DNA from: Emiliania huxleyi CCMP1516
Lineage: Eukaryota; Haptophyta; Isochrysidales; Noelaerhabdaceae
Assembly: GCF_000372725.1 (NCBI RefSeq)
Contig: NW_005201269.1
Coordinates: 27,280 to 90,074, forward strand
Length of the DNA: 62,795 nt
Reading direction: 5' to 3'
The notes beneath the pieces are model-generated. The model was not told the origin of the DNA, did not search any database, and was given only the letters and a program-made list of their open reading frames with translations. The position numbers and the translations under genes were made by a program. This document shows, piece by piece, positions 36,856 through 46,740 of the stretch; the stretch's first letter is position 1, and each line of letters opens with the position of its first letter.

Positions 36856-37913
36856 TCAAGGGCAACAAGGCGGCTGGCGACAGGGACGGGCACTTTGTCG
36901 CCGACATCTCCTTCAACTACTACCCGCAGACGGCGATCAAGTTCACCGACTTTCCGCACCACCTCGCGAGCACCATCGAAGGCGACAAGGACGAGGCGGA
37001 CGCGCTCGTTTCGAGCGACTGGGACCACAAGAACATCGCGCTGCTCGAGCCGACGTCAACGTGCAGCGCCCACGAGCAGAGCAGTCAGGCGTGGGGCATC
37101 TCCGTCTTCAAGGTGGAGGAGCACCGCCACTGCACCGATGACGAGATGGTGTGGGAGGGACATCCGTGCGTGCACTACACCGGCTACGTCTCGGCGGAGA
37201 CGTCCAACTTTGTTAACAAGAACCAGGAGCGCTTCGTCTGCCAGCTGTTCGTTGACTCCTCGTCCGCCCCGGTTGGTGCTACTGCCGGCGGGGTGTGCGA
37301 GGGAAGCAGAACCACTCTGGCAGAGGCGCTTTTGCAGGGGTGTCACAGGGTGGTTGGCGATTTGATCGACGGCGGCGCCAGCGGAGACGTCAACCTGCCC
37401 AACCTGCGGGAAGTGGACGGAGACATCAAGGTGCGCGCCTCTCCCCCTCCCGCCCCTCCGCACTGCCTCCCCTCCCGCACACCCCTTCACCGCACCGCTG
37501 CCCAGCCCCGCTCCCCTCGCCACCGCGACAGGTGGAGTTCAACGACAAGATCACCTCTCTGACGATGAACAACCTGGGGCGCGTGGGCGGAGACACCGTC
37601 GTGCGCGCCTCTCCCCCTCCCGCCCCTCCGCACTGCCTCCCCTCCCGCACACCCCTTCACCGCACCGCTGCCCAGCCCCGCTCCCCTCGCCACTGCGACA
37701 GGTGACGCTCAACGACAAGATGACCTCTCTGACGATGAACAACCTGGGGCGCGTGGGCGGAGACATCGTCGTGCGCGCCTCTCCCCCTCCCGCCCCTCCG
37801 CACTGCCTCCCCCTCCCCTCCCGCACCCCCACACCGCACCGCTGCCCAGCCCCGCGCCCTCGCCACCGCGACAGGTGCTGGACAACTTTATTCTTCACAC
37901 GGTTTCCCTGTGA
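36690..37913 (+). CDS. Unknown protein ending in receptor-L-domain-like repeats, four exons
   Basis: Exons 36690-37430, 37532-37600, 37702-37770, 37875-37913; all junctions phase 0; 305 residues. The first exon (247 residues) contains six or more Cys and blocks such as VPDVVEDPNWLIATSGFCSH, GHFVADISFNYYPQTAIKF and SSDWDHKNIALLEP, which I do not recognise. Its last 20 residues (NLPNLREVDGDIK) plus exons 2 and 3 (each 23 residues: NDK[IM]TSLTMNNLGRVGGD) form beta-strand repeats like receptor L-domain or Ecm33-type solenoids. Exons 2 and 3 and the three introns (101, 101, 104 nt, near-identical, GTGCGCGCCTCTCC...GCGACAG) are tandem copies. The start is uncertain: the frame is open into the palindrome, and the Met at 36690 is the first outside repeat sequence. 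Confidence 0.65.
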
Positions 37914-38498
37914 AGAGAAGCGGAGAGAAACGGACATTTCAACTCGGTGTCGCACCACCAGCCCGACGCGCACGACAGTTAAATTCTTAACCCTTTTGCT
38001 TCATAGTGGTCATGGTGACCAAATCTCGATATATCTCCAGTCGTAGCGGTGGAACTTTAAAACGCCGCTCGGTAAATATTTAGCCATATATGAGAGGATT
38101 ACGCCACAGTGTCGTTTGAGTCGACAGTAAATCTCCCACAGCCCACGTAAATCCGTCTTTTTCAGGCACCCGGAGCCCGCCGCGGCCGCTTCTACGCCGG
38201 CGAAGCACCATCAAGCTGCTGTACGGCCCCGGCATCGCCTCCCATGGCTTAGCTCTCAGTCAAGATATTGTGCACATGGGTGGCCTCTACAATATACTCA
38301 CTGACACTGAACCTCCCAGAGCTCGTCCCGGTCCGTCACGGCCATCCTCGTCCTCCGGCGGGCCCCCGGCCGGCCGGCCGCGGCGCGGTGCGGCGGCGTC
38401 ACAAATCCGACCACAGAGCACCGGGACGCGGTCGGGCGATCTGAGGCCCAAGTTGCTCCTCCGTCTCTTTGCATCTCCCATAACTTTTGCGAATTTCA

Positions 38499-38996
38499 GA
38501 AGACAGTATGCAATCGTCACCGTTTTCTCGACAATCCCTCGAGCCCTCGTGGAATGCGATCAGCCGTGCACGGGCGTCCTGACGCTGGACGTTTCGCCCG
38601 CGATGCTGACCCTACGCTATCCGGAGCGCTGCACGGGCGCCGCTTTCGACGCAGCGTACGCCGACGCCGGGAGAGCCATCCGAGCACACCAGGCGAACTT
38701 CGGCTTGGTGCACGACTTGCGCCGTGTCCACGTGACTTCGCTGGATGGCCGCGCGGTTCTGGACGACACGAGTGACATCGCGGCCGCGGGGCGCGTGCGC
38801 TGCGTCGCCTTTATCATATCGGGCGGAGTACTGTGGCGGAGAAGCTTTGCGTTTGCAGTTCGCAGCCTATCCCCTTGTCCAGCCTGCACGAGTGTTCACC
38901 GACATCGAGTCGGCGCGCCTCTGGGTCAACGACTGCGTGTCGCAGTCGGACGGACAGGTCGCGCCGCCAGTGCGGCAGAGCAGAACAGCCGACTGA
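38499..38996 (+). pseudogene. STAS/SpoIIAA-like domain relic, frameshifted
   Basis: After an acceptor-like TTTTGCGAATTTCAG (38484-38498) one frame gives PCTGVLTLDVSPAMLTLRYP, GLVHDLRRVHVTSLDGRAVL and AAGRVRCVAFIIS. From ~38817 a second frame continues GEALRLQFAAYPLVQPARVF, TDIESARLWVNDCVSQ, ending at 38996. The alternation of hydrophobic strands with a final FTDxxxARxW helix recalls SpoIIAA/STAS-like proteins. A one-base shift separates the halves, so it is a pseudogene or a base error. The N-terminal exon was not found. Confidence 0.4.
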
Positions 38997-39058
38997 ATGC
39001 AGGGAGTGAAATCTCTATGTACTGTGGTCGTGAGCTGTTCTTCACCTTTCTACCTACC

Positions 39059-39076
39059 TAGGAATTCGAATTCCTA
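39059..39076. repeat. Perfect 18-bp palindrome
   Basis: TAGGAATTCGAATTCCTA, flanked by CCTACC on both sides (CTACC-palindrome-CCTAC). It may be a footprint or small hairpin. Confidence 0.9.
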
Positions 39077-39084
39077 CCTACTGT

Positions 39085-39190
39085 GTGACAGACTCGGCTC
39101 ACAGCCCAAAATTTGACGATTTTCACGGACGGAGTTTCCCGGGAAAATAGAGAAAAGGAGAGGGTGTTGTAGAGAGAAAAAAAAGGGGGC
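39085..39190 (-). repeat. Dispersed repeat R1, copy b (partial)
   Basis: GGAGTTTCCCGGGAAAATAG and GGAGAGGGTGTTGTAGAGA: the 5' third of R1 in reverse orientation, ending before the GACGGGGTGCGAG terminus. Confidence 0.8.
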
Positions 39191-39980
39191 AGGTACACCA
39201 AAAAACGGCCGAGGATGACTGCACTCCAGCGGCTGCCCTTCTGCTCCGCACTCTGCTTGCGCAGCCGCTCCTGCCGTTCAAACTCGACGACGCTGAGTGG
39301 TCATCGACGTGGCTGCTCACGACAGTTGCCGACTACTGACACACACTCACTCACACACACACGCAGACTGGCTCCTCGTACCGTCTGTCGCGCCCATTAC
39401 TGTACCTAGGTAAGGGATCTTGGCACAGCCCACATACCACCATCGACGCCACCCTCCGCGTCGCCGAGGAGAAGCCGCGCGAGGTGTCTGCGGTGGCGGT
39501 CCTGATCACCCCATCGTGTGCCCGCCCATCGTGGGCCGCGATCCGACTCGATCCGAGACAGCGGTCGGCATGCGAGACAAGTCGGCGGACAGCGGCATGC
39601 GAGACCGTCTCCACGCTCTGCCTGTGCGGCGTCATTGTGGCCACCGACGGCTGGCGCGTAGGAGGATTGTGGGCGGCTCTGTGTTGTGTGCTTGGCAGCG
39701 CCTTCGCCTGCTTGTGGGTGGTCCGCCGACTGCTGCAGCGCGGCACGCTGCGCCTGGCGGGCAGCGCGGACGGCGCGTTTGCGTACGATTGAGGAGGATC
39801 CGCGAGCGGCACATGACATTCCCCGGTCAGCAGTTTTTGTACAAACGAGAGGGGGGGGGTGCGGCGGCCTGTGCTACGTACTTAAAGCCGTACTCTCTCT
39901 ATCTGTCTATCTCTCTCTCTGTCTCTCCTGCTGAGTGCTGAAGAGCAGTGCTGTGTAAATTATTCTATAAAATAGCAATC
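39191..39980. other. Intergenic
   Basis: R3 fragment (GATGACTGCACTCCAG, 39213-39229) and short (CT)n/(CTAT)n runs at 39895-39930. Frames on both strands lack domain signal. Confidence 0.5.
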
Positions 39981-42900
39981 TCAAACCATAGACGTCGGGG
40001 ACGAGACAGCCGGCGCCCCAGCCGGAGCCGCGCCCGCCTCTCGCGGGGGGCGACATCCGGGGGTGGAGGAGGAGGCCACGGAGCTGCGCCGGGGGAGCGC
40101 TGCCGGCTCGCCGCTCACCCCGCGCTGCACCCACCACCCGCTGGCCTCCTCGCTCGTCGCGGAGAGGGTGCTTGTGGAGGCGGATCGCCGGGCGCCGCCC
40201 ATTGGAGCGAGCGAGATCTCCAGCCCGCTCACCGCCTCGCGGGCGAGGCCCTGGCTGTGCGCCGGAGAGAGGTGCTGCGCCTCCGCGTCGCCGCCCGTCC
40301 CACCGGCCGCCGAGCCGCCGCGAGTCTGCCGCGCAGCCGCTTGCCGCTTCCGCAGCCGCGTGCCGCTGCGGATGCTCGCGAGCGCGCCCCCTCCCGTCGC
40401 GTTGCCGCTCGCGCCCGCCGCGCTGGCGGCGGCGATGGCGGCGGGGCTGGCGGCGGTGGGCGTGCCGCGCCGGTGTGCGGTCAGAGTCCTGCACGCTTGC
40501 AGCTTCGCGCGGGTGCGCTGCCACGCCGGCGACAGGGCGGCGAGCATCACCTGTTCCTCGCCCGCCCGCCCCTCCTCGTCCTCGCCCTCGCTGTGCGCCG
40601 CGTCAAACGCGGCGCTCACGCCGCGCCCGCCCACGACGCCGTCCTCGTCCTCCTCGTCCTCGTCCTCCTCCCCACTAGGGCGCGTGAGGGGCGGGCCGGG
40701 AAGCGCGCAGCAGGCGGGCGAGCAGCAAGTCGCGAGGGCGGAGGAGGCGCCGCGGTAGAGCCGCCGTGCGACGGCCGCCGGGTAAGCGAGCGGCCCGCCG
40801 GGGAAGAGGCCAAAGAGAGTGAAGAGGAAGATGCCGCCCGCGTTGTTGAGGACGGAGGTGACGAGAAGCATGTGCGCCACCGAGCCACGGACATCGGCGC
40901 CGGCAAAGGCGGCGACGGCGACCGAGGCGGAGGAGAGGAGGCGCGTCGCGCCGATGATGGCGAGGATCTGGCGACGCGGGCGGCGGCGGCGCTTGCAGCT
41001 GGGCGCAGTGCGACGCGTGCGGCAAGTGGCGGCGGCTCGTGGGCGTGAGCAGCGACGATTTGCCCGCGCAGTGGGGGTGTAGGATGAACGGCGGTCTTCT
41101 GAGGTGTGAAGAGACGCTGTTCACACCTCGACGCGGAGGGAGAAGGAGTGGTTAATTAATTAAGGCGGTGATTAATTAATTAAGGCGCACCTCGACGCGG
41201 AGAGAGAAGGAGTGGGTGGACAGCTCGCCGTGGCGCGAGGATAGGTCGGCGGGCACCAGCGACCCCTCCGCTCGCGCGCGGTGGTAGACGATGGTTGCGA
41301 GGCCGACGGCGTGCGCCGCGGCGAATGCGGCGTAGACGACGCCGGCGACCAGCGACTGCGAGGCGGCGAGGGCGCCGTGCGCCACAGAGAAGGGGAGCCA
41401 CATGTGCACAAACGGCTGGTCGGGGTAGTCGAGAGCCGCCCAAGGCAGCGTCATCGACAGCCCAAAGCAGCCGACCGCGCACACCTCGCCCGCCTCAGAC
41501 CCCCTCGCCCGCCCTCCGCTCCCTCTGCCGCGGTCGGCGGCGGCGGAGCTGTGCTGAAGCTTGTCGTGCGCCGCCACGCCGACGACCGACGCCCGAGAGC
41601 GCAGACGATCGGGGCGGCGCATCGCGGGCGCGCTGGGCAGCATGTCCCGCGAGCTGCCGCCCAGCCGCGCGATCTGCCAGCTTCCGGCGGCCCTTCGCGG
41701 CAGCGTCGCGGGGCTGCTCTGCTCAGCAAAAGAGCGCTGGGCTCTCTTCTTCCGCCACTGCGACGCGATCAGCGCGGCGCGCGCCTGGCGCATCGCCTCG
41801 ACCCGCGCTCGCTCGCGCCGCTGCGAGAGCGAGCGGAGGCGCAGCGCCTATCCCAGCCACACGCACCCCTGTCACGCGCGCTCCGGTCACACCGCCCCTG
41901 TGAGGAGGGGAGCGAAGGGGGGGGGTCGCCTCCCCCACCACCACCCGCAGCAGCGCCGCCTCCTTGGCCCATCGGAGCACGTTGATCAGCTCAAAGATGA
42001 GCCGCTCCCGCTCACTCGCCGGCTCGTGCCCGCCTCCTGCGTCCGGCCCCTGCTCGTACCCCCCGTGGGGCGACGAGGGCGGCGGCGGCGGCGGCGAGAA
42101 CCAAGCCTGCGTGAGGAAGTCACCAACGTCAGGTCGCGAGTCTAACCCACCCGCCACCCCAATCCCCCTAACCCCCCCCTTAACCCCCCCTACCCCCCCT
42201 ACCCCCTTTACCCCCCCCCCCCCCCCCACACAAGCTAGCCTTGTGCCGTGTATTCAGAGCACCGCGTGAGTACACGGGCTACGAGTACCGTGACTGCAGC
42301 GGAGTACAGCCGAGTAGGAGTCCACTCGAGCTCGTCGGACACACACAGATCTGACTCCGCATCTAGAGAGAGCCACACCGGGTCGGCGTCAAAGAGGGCG
42401 GCGACGTGGCCGAGGCCGAGCCACCGCCACTGCTCGCCGATCTGTGAGTCAGACACTGCGCGGGACGGGTCCGCGGCTAAGTGCCTCGCCTGCGGGACAC
42501 GTGCCGGGGACGTGTCACGGAAAGGCCAGCTCTCTGCGAGCTTCTGACAGATCGTGTCCGTCGCCTGCGGGACACGTCGGGGAGATGTCACCACACGGAC
42601 ATCGGGACACGGCAACCTCCGCCCGCCGCGTCGGGTGTCACCGACGCGGCCAGGAAGAGGTACGCCGTTAGGTAGCCGAGCTCGAGCGGCAGCAGCAGCA
42701 GGAGGCGGCGCAGCGGCGGGCGCCACCAGGCGCGCCACCAAGCCGCCGACGAGACGAGAGCGGCCGTGAGCGCGAGCGAGAGCGCGCGCGTGCACTGCAA
42801 CGCGGCGTGGCTCACGCGCCATGCAGTGACCTGAGCGCGGGACACGCCGAGGACGTGTCACGGACGTGTCCAACCTGAGGCGGCCCCACGCGCGCCGCCG

Positions 42901-44254
42901 ACCTGCCCCTCCCCGCTCACGAAGAGGATGGCCGCCGCGAGCAGGAGGAGCGGGAACGCGACCACCTTACCCACGTTGAGCGTCGCAGAGAGCTGCAGCA
43001 GCTGCTGCGCGCTCGGAGCGTACGCCGACACCTACGCGGTCGTGGCGCGCGCGTAGAGATTGCGTGACGCCTGCATCAGTGCGGCGCGGCGCCCGACGCC
43101 AGCACGAGCGACGAGCCCGCCGCCGGCAGCACGCCAAAGGTGAAGCCAAACTCCTGCGCGCTCCGGTCGCCGCCGAGGGCAGCGACGATCCCCTTGATGA
43201 TGGCAGGCAGTACGAGCGACTTGAGCAGCGCCAGCGCGAGGGGGAGCCACGCCGAGTCGAGCCGCGCCAGCTGTGAGAAGGAGCCGACGCTAGCCGTGCC
43301 GGCGAGGAAAAAGACGCCCGGCGCGAACGCGCCCGCGAGCAGGCTGACGACGTCATCCAGGAAAAAGGGCAGCGGCGCGCCCTTGAGGCGGCCGAAGGCG
43401 GCGTTGTACGCCACCGCGATGACTAGCGCCTGCACGAGCCGTCGGCTGTCTGGGAGCTGTCCCGGGGCGGTCTCGGAAGTGTCTACGAAAGGTTGGTAGC
43501 TTCACTTTAGTTCATCTGAATCGATTCCACGCGAGCGCCTGCACGAGCCGGTTGCGCTGCAGCCCGCGCACCACGCAGCCGATGATGGCTCCTCGGCTCG
43601 GGCGGTGTGCCAGCCCTCGCGGCGTCGCGTCGCGCCACGCCGACGCCGAGGAGGATGAAGGCGAGCACCTGTCCACGGGCCGGCGGCGTGAAGAGGCGCT
43701 GCCGACGCCCGCCGGAGGGGGGAGGGAGGGTGGCGGCATTGAAGAGCATCATCTGGAGAGGAAGAGCAGGAAGACTTGCTCGAGAGGAGGAAGAGCAGGG
43801 AGACTTGCTCGGGCGGGAATAGGGCGCCCATCACGGGCAGCCCGAGCCCGAGCTCGTCGCCGTTGGTCGTCAGGATCGCAAACATGCCGCCGTTGATCTC
43901 GCTCTCGCCGGGCGGGACGAGGGCGCCTCGCCGCGCCACCTGCCCCATCACAATTGACGCCGCGACCATGCAGAGCTTGCCGACCAGCGTGCCGACGAGG
44001 AGCGACAGGTCGACCGCCCCAAAGTCGAGCGCAGCCACCGCGCGAAAGAGGATGGCTGGCAGCGAGACGCCGCCGATGAAGGCGCCGACGCCCGCTTCGG
44101 CGGAGGCCGGGAACATGCGAGTCACCTTCATGTAGCCTCCGACCAGCTGCAGGAGGACCGTGGAGAGCAGCACCCTCCCGAGCGCGAAGATCACTGAGGC
44201 CGTGCCAGAGGCGGCAGCCGTCTCGGACGCGTCGGCCGCGTCGTCAGACGACAT
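39981..44254 (-). CDS. GPR155/LYCHOS-like PIN-transporter plus GPCR-like membrane protein, about ten exons
   Basis: Human GPR155 (LYCHOS) joins an auxin-carrier-like PIN domain to a GPCR-like domain at the lysosome. Here the PIN part shows GGVSLPAILFRAVAALDFGA, NGGMFAILTTNGDELGLGLP, QALVIAVAYNAAFGR, FFLAGTASVGSF and FGFTFGVLPAAGSSL. The distal part shows VSHAALQCTRALSLALTAAL, GCFGLSMTLPWAALDYPD and ILAIIGATRLL, then HMLLVTSVLNNAGGIFLFTL. Proposed exons: 43805-44254, 43647-43752, 43539-43591, 43088-43429, 42903-43031, 42642-42830, ~42245-42489, 41945-42106, 41191-41784, 39981-40967. Most junctions close in phase 0. Introns after exons 2, 3 and 4 need GC donors. The last exon adds a ~250-residue low-complexity acidic/basic cytoplasmic tail; the DEP domain of the human protein is absent. 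Exon 7 boundaries are uncertain. Confidence 0.8.
42489..42861 (-). repeat. Three copies of a hairpin-forming intron 3' module
   Basis: On the sense (minus) strand: GTGACACGTCC-TCGG-CGTGTCCCGC (42838-42861), GTGACATCTCC-CCGA-CGTGTCCCGCAG (42565-42591) and GTGACACGTCC-CCGGCA-CGTGTCCCGCAG (42489-42518). Each ends at or just before an AG used, or usable, as a 3' splice site. Arms GACACGT/ACGTGTC can pair. Confidence 0.8.
43425..43550 (-). repeat. 17-bp direct repeat bracketing an intron
   Basis: CGGCTCGTGCAGGCGCT occurs at 43550-43534 and again at 43441-43425 (minus-strand reading). Splicing at GTGCAG|GC in the first copy and GTGCAG| in the second removes 109 nt and restores one intact copy in the mRNA (RLVQAL). 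Confidence 0.9.
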
Positions 44255-44292
44255 GGAGCGTCGTTGCACACACACCAGCCAGCCACAACCGT

Positions 44293-45230
44293 ATCTCACG
44301 AATACTTGATTTTTCCAGGCGATCGGATTTTTCCGCGCCTCGAAATTCCTAACAATCGCCTCGCCGCTCCACAATGCCTTTCTCCGTTGCCTCCAGCCGC
44401 GCGGCGCCATCGTCCTCGATCCAGTGCCGGCCTGTGACAAGCTTGGCAGCTCGCGGATCGACGATCGCCACGAGCTGCTGCCCGGCGACCGCCGCTCGCC
44501 TTCGACGACAGTCCTAACAATCGGCGGTGAGCGGCACCTCCTTGGCCCAGCACCGGTGTTGTCACGTCTCAGCTGCTTCATTGCCATGTCCTGTTATGGC
44601 GGAGACGCGCTGATAGCATTCCTGTGCACGCAGTTGGACCTGCACGGCCATCGGGTGCGTGGCGCAAAAAGACCTGTTTGCGCTGTCTTCGATATCAGCG
44701 GCTACATGCGCTGCTGCGCGTACCTGTGACGCACACATGTTGATCACATCCATATACCTCACTAACACACAGCTGGCGAGCCTTGCTTCCCTCGTCTGGC
44801 CATGCTGTGCATCATCTCACCGTATGCAGCCGTATACGCCCACGGTGCTCACAGGGTCGGGCGTCACGGTGCTCGTGGCAAGCATCTCCGTCACTCTTGT
44901 GACTTGTGGGCTTGGTGGTGTTGCCTCCGGTGCTACTTCTGGCTAGGGTGCCAATGGCGCGACGGGAGGCGGCCATTGGCGCCACTACAGCAACGATTGT
45001 TAGGCCGTGGAAAAATCCGGAATTCGTGCCCCGAACCGGCCGACACGTGGCCGCATATATGTGTATATACCACGTCCGTATGGGCTGCACAAGCCAAACC
45101 ACGCTCATCACAGCTTGCCACAGTGTGGCCCCTGGCAGTGGTAAGCCATTCTTGGTGTACCAGCTCACAGGAGGGCCGCTTGAACACGATTGTTAGACGG
45201 CGTGAAAAATCAAGTATTCGTGAGATATGT
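44293..45230. mobile_element. Candidate short element with terminal inverted repeats
   Basis: TATCTCACGAATACTTGATT plus TTTC at 44293-44316 is exactly inverted at about 45203-45228. A second inverted pair, CTAACAATCG, occurs at 44351 and 44514 versus CGATTGTTAG at 44994 and 45188. The ~0.94-kb interior has only short frames (one + frame at 44659-44946 with hydrophobic stretches). No transposase is visible, so it would be non-autonomous. It abuts the 5' end of the GPR155-like gene (ATG at 44254). Confidence 0.55.
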
Positions 45231-45278
45231 CGCACGAGAAGAAATCTCGCTGATATCTAAAATTCTTTTGCGCGTCCA

Positions 45279-46220
45279 TTGACGATCCCTTGTGTGCGGA
45301 ACATCAAGCGGTACATCGAGCGACGGGGAGGCATGCCGTGCGAGCATGGCAAGCTGCGGAGCAGGTGCCTGACGTGCAGCGGCTGCGAGCATGGCAAGCT
45401 GCCGAGCAACTGCTCGACGTGCAGCGGCTGCGAGCATGGCAAGCTGCCGAGCAACTGCTCGACGTGCAGCGGCTGCGAGCATGGCAAGCTGCGGAGCAAC
45501 TGCTCGACGTGCAGCGGCTGCGAGCATGGCAAGCTGCCGAGCAACTGCTCGACGTGCAGCGGCTGCGAGCATGGCAAGCTGCGGAGCAGGTGCTCGACGT
45601 GCAGCGGCTGCGAGCATGGCAAGCTGCCGAGCAACTGCTCGACGTGCAGCGGCTGCGAGCATGGCAAGCAGCGGAGCAGGTGCTCGACGTGCAGCGGCTG
45701 CGAGCATGGCAAGCCACGGAGCAGGTGCTTGACGTGCGTCGGCTGCGAGCATGGCAAGCAGCGGAGCAGGTGCTTTACGTGCAGCGGCTGCGAGCATGGC
45801 AAGCCGCGGAGCTTGTGCTCGACGTGCAGCGGCTGCGAGCATGGCAAGCCGCGGAGCAGGTGCTCGACGTGCAGCGGCTGCGAGCATGGCAAGCCGCGGA
45901 GCAGGTGCTCGACGTGCAGCGGCTGCGAGCATGGCAAGCCGCGGAGCAGGTGCTCGACGTGCGTCGGTGTCTGCTACAAGGAAGTCGACGCGACCGTCCT
46001 CGCGGAGCTCGGCAGCCTGCCCGTCGCGTCGCCGCCGCCGTCGGACGCGCTCATCAACCTCGGAGGCTCGAAGCTCAAGCTCAGTTCGCCGCTCCGGCTG
46101 AGCTTGCGCGCGCGGCCCGAGGCGGCCGTCCACGGTTGCTGCGTCGCGTCGCTCGTGCTCAAGGGCGACTTCGCGGCACTTGGAGTGCAGTCATCGCGCC
46201 CGTTTTCTTTTTTGGTGTGA
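45279..46220 (+). CDS. Tandem Cys-His zinc-module protein (14 x 15 residues)
   Basis: 313 residues. Starting at the Cys codon at 45339, fourteen tandem 45-bp units run to 45968. Each encodes CEHGK-x-x-S-x-C-x-T-C-S-G: Cys-x-His-x6-Cys-x2-Cys, well spaced to bind one zinc per unit. Variation is confined to four positions (L/P/Q, P/R, N/R/L, S/L/F). Similar CEHGRQRxxCxxC repeats occur in haptophytes, oomycetes and large viruses (from memory). A ~85-residue unique C-terminal domain follows (EVDATVLAELGSLPVA, LKLSSPLRLSLRARPEAAVH). The start MTIPCVRNIKRYIERRGG is preceded by TAAAATTCTTTTGCGCG. Because the unit is a multiple of three, several other frames are also open; this frame is chosen for its Cys/His pattern and non-repeat end. 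Function is unknown. Confidence 0.75.
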   Translation: MTIPCVRNIKRYIERRGGMPCEHGKLRSRCLTCSGCEHGKLPSNCSTCSGCEHGKLPSNCSTCSGCEHGKLRSNCSTCSGCEHGKLPSNCSTCSGCEHGKLRSRCSTCSGCEHGKLPSNCSTCSGCEHGKQRSRCSTCSGCEHGKPRSRCLTCVGCEHGKQRSRCFTCSGCEHGKPRSLCSTCSGCEHGKPRSRCSTCSGCEHGKPRSRCSTCSGCEHGKPRSRCSTCVGVCYKEVDATVLAELGSLPVASPPPSDALINLGGSKLKLSSPLRLSLRARPEAAVHGCCVASLVLKGDFAALGVQSSRPFSFLV

Positions 46221-46740
46221 GGTTTGCAACTCGCACCCCGTCTGTTTTCCTTTCCTTTTTCCTCTACAACACCCTCTCCTTTCAACCAAACAAATCTCTC
46301 TCTCTCTCTCCTTTCCTATCTATTTTCCCGGGAAACTCCGTCCGTGAAACAACCCCTGCCTAGACTAAAGAGTACCCCTGCCTAGACGGAAACTCCGTGT
46401 GGGGGCCCGTGAACCAGGAAAAGGGTTGCCGTGAAAAGCAATCAAATTTTGGGCTGTGAGCCGAGTCTGACTTGTCTGAGGCTGGTTTGGGCCCAAAATC
46501 AGCCAAATTTAGGCCAAATCGTGAAAATGCAAGAAAATCTCCCTCTCTCTCAAAATGCCGGGACTTTTGCGGAGAACCCGTGTATGAGAGAGATTTTTAG
46601 CAATACCATTATGTGATGTTACAGGTGGGTTAAGAGGGAGATGTGCGCGAGCTGCGGGACCACCGGGACGGCAGGCGGTTTGCGACGCGCCGCCACTTTT
46701 GGTGACTTTTGGGACGCGCGTCGATCGGCCGAGATTCGGC

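Noticed and set aside
45339..45968. CRISPR-like regular repeats
   Set aside because: The 45-bp units are contiguous with no spacers, keep a coding pattern of zinc ligands, and lie in a eukaryotic genome. They are a protein-coding tandem repeat.
45210..46133. Long minus-strand and alternative-frame ORFs over the 45-bp array
   Set aside because: A repeat unit divisible by three keeps several frames open at once; only the CxH...CxxC frame has a sensible residue pattern and a unique C-terminal domain.
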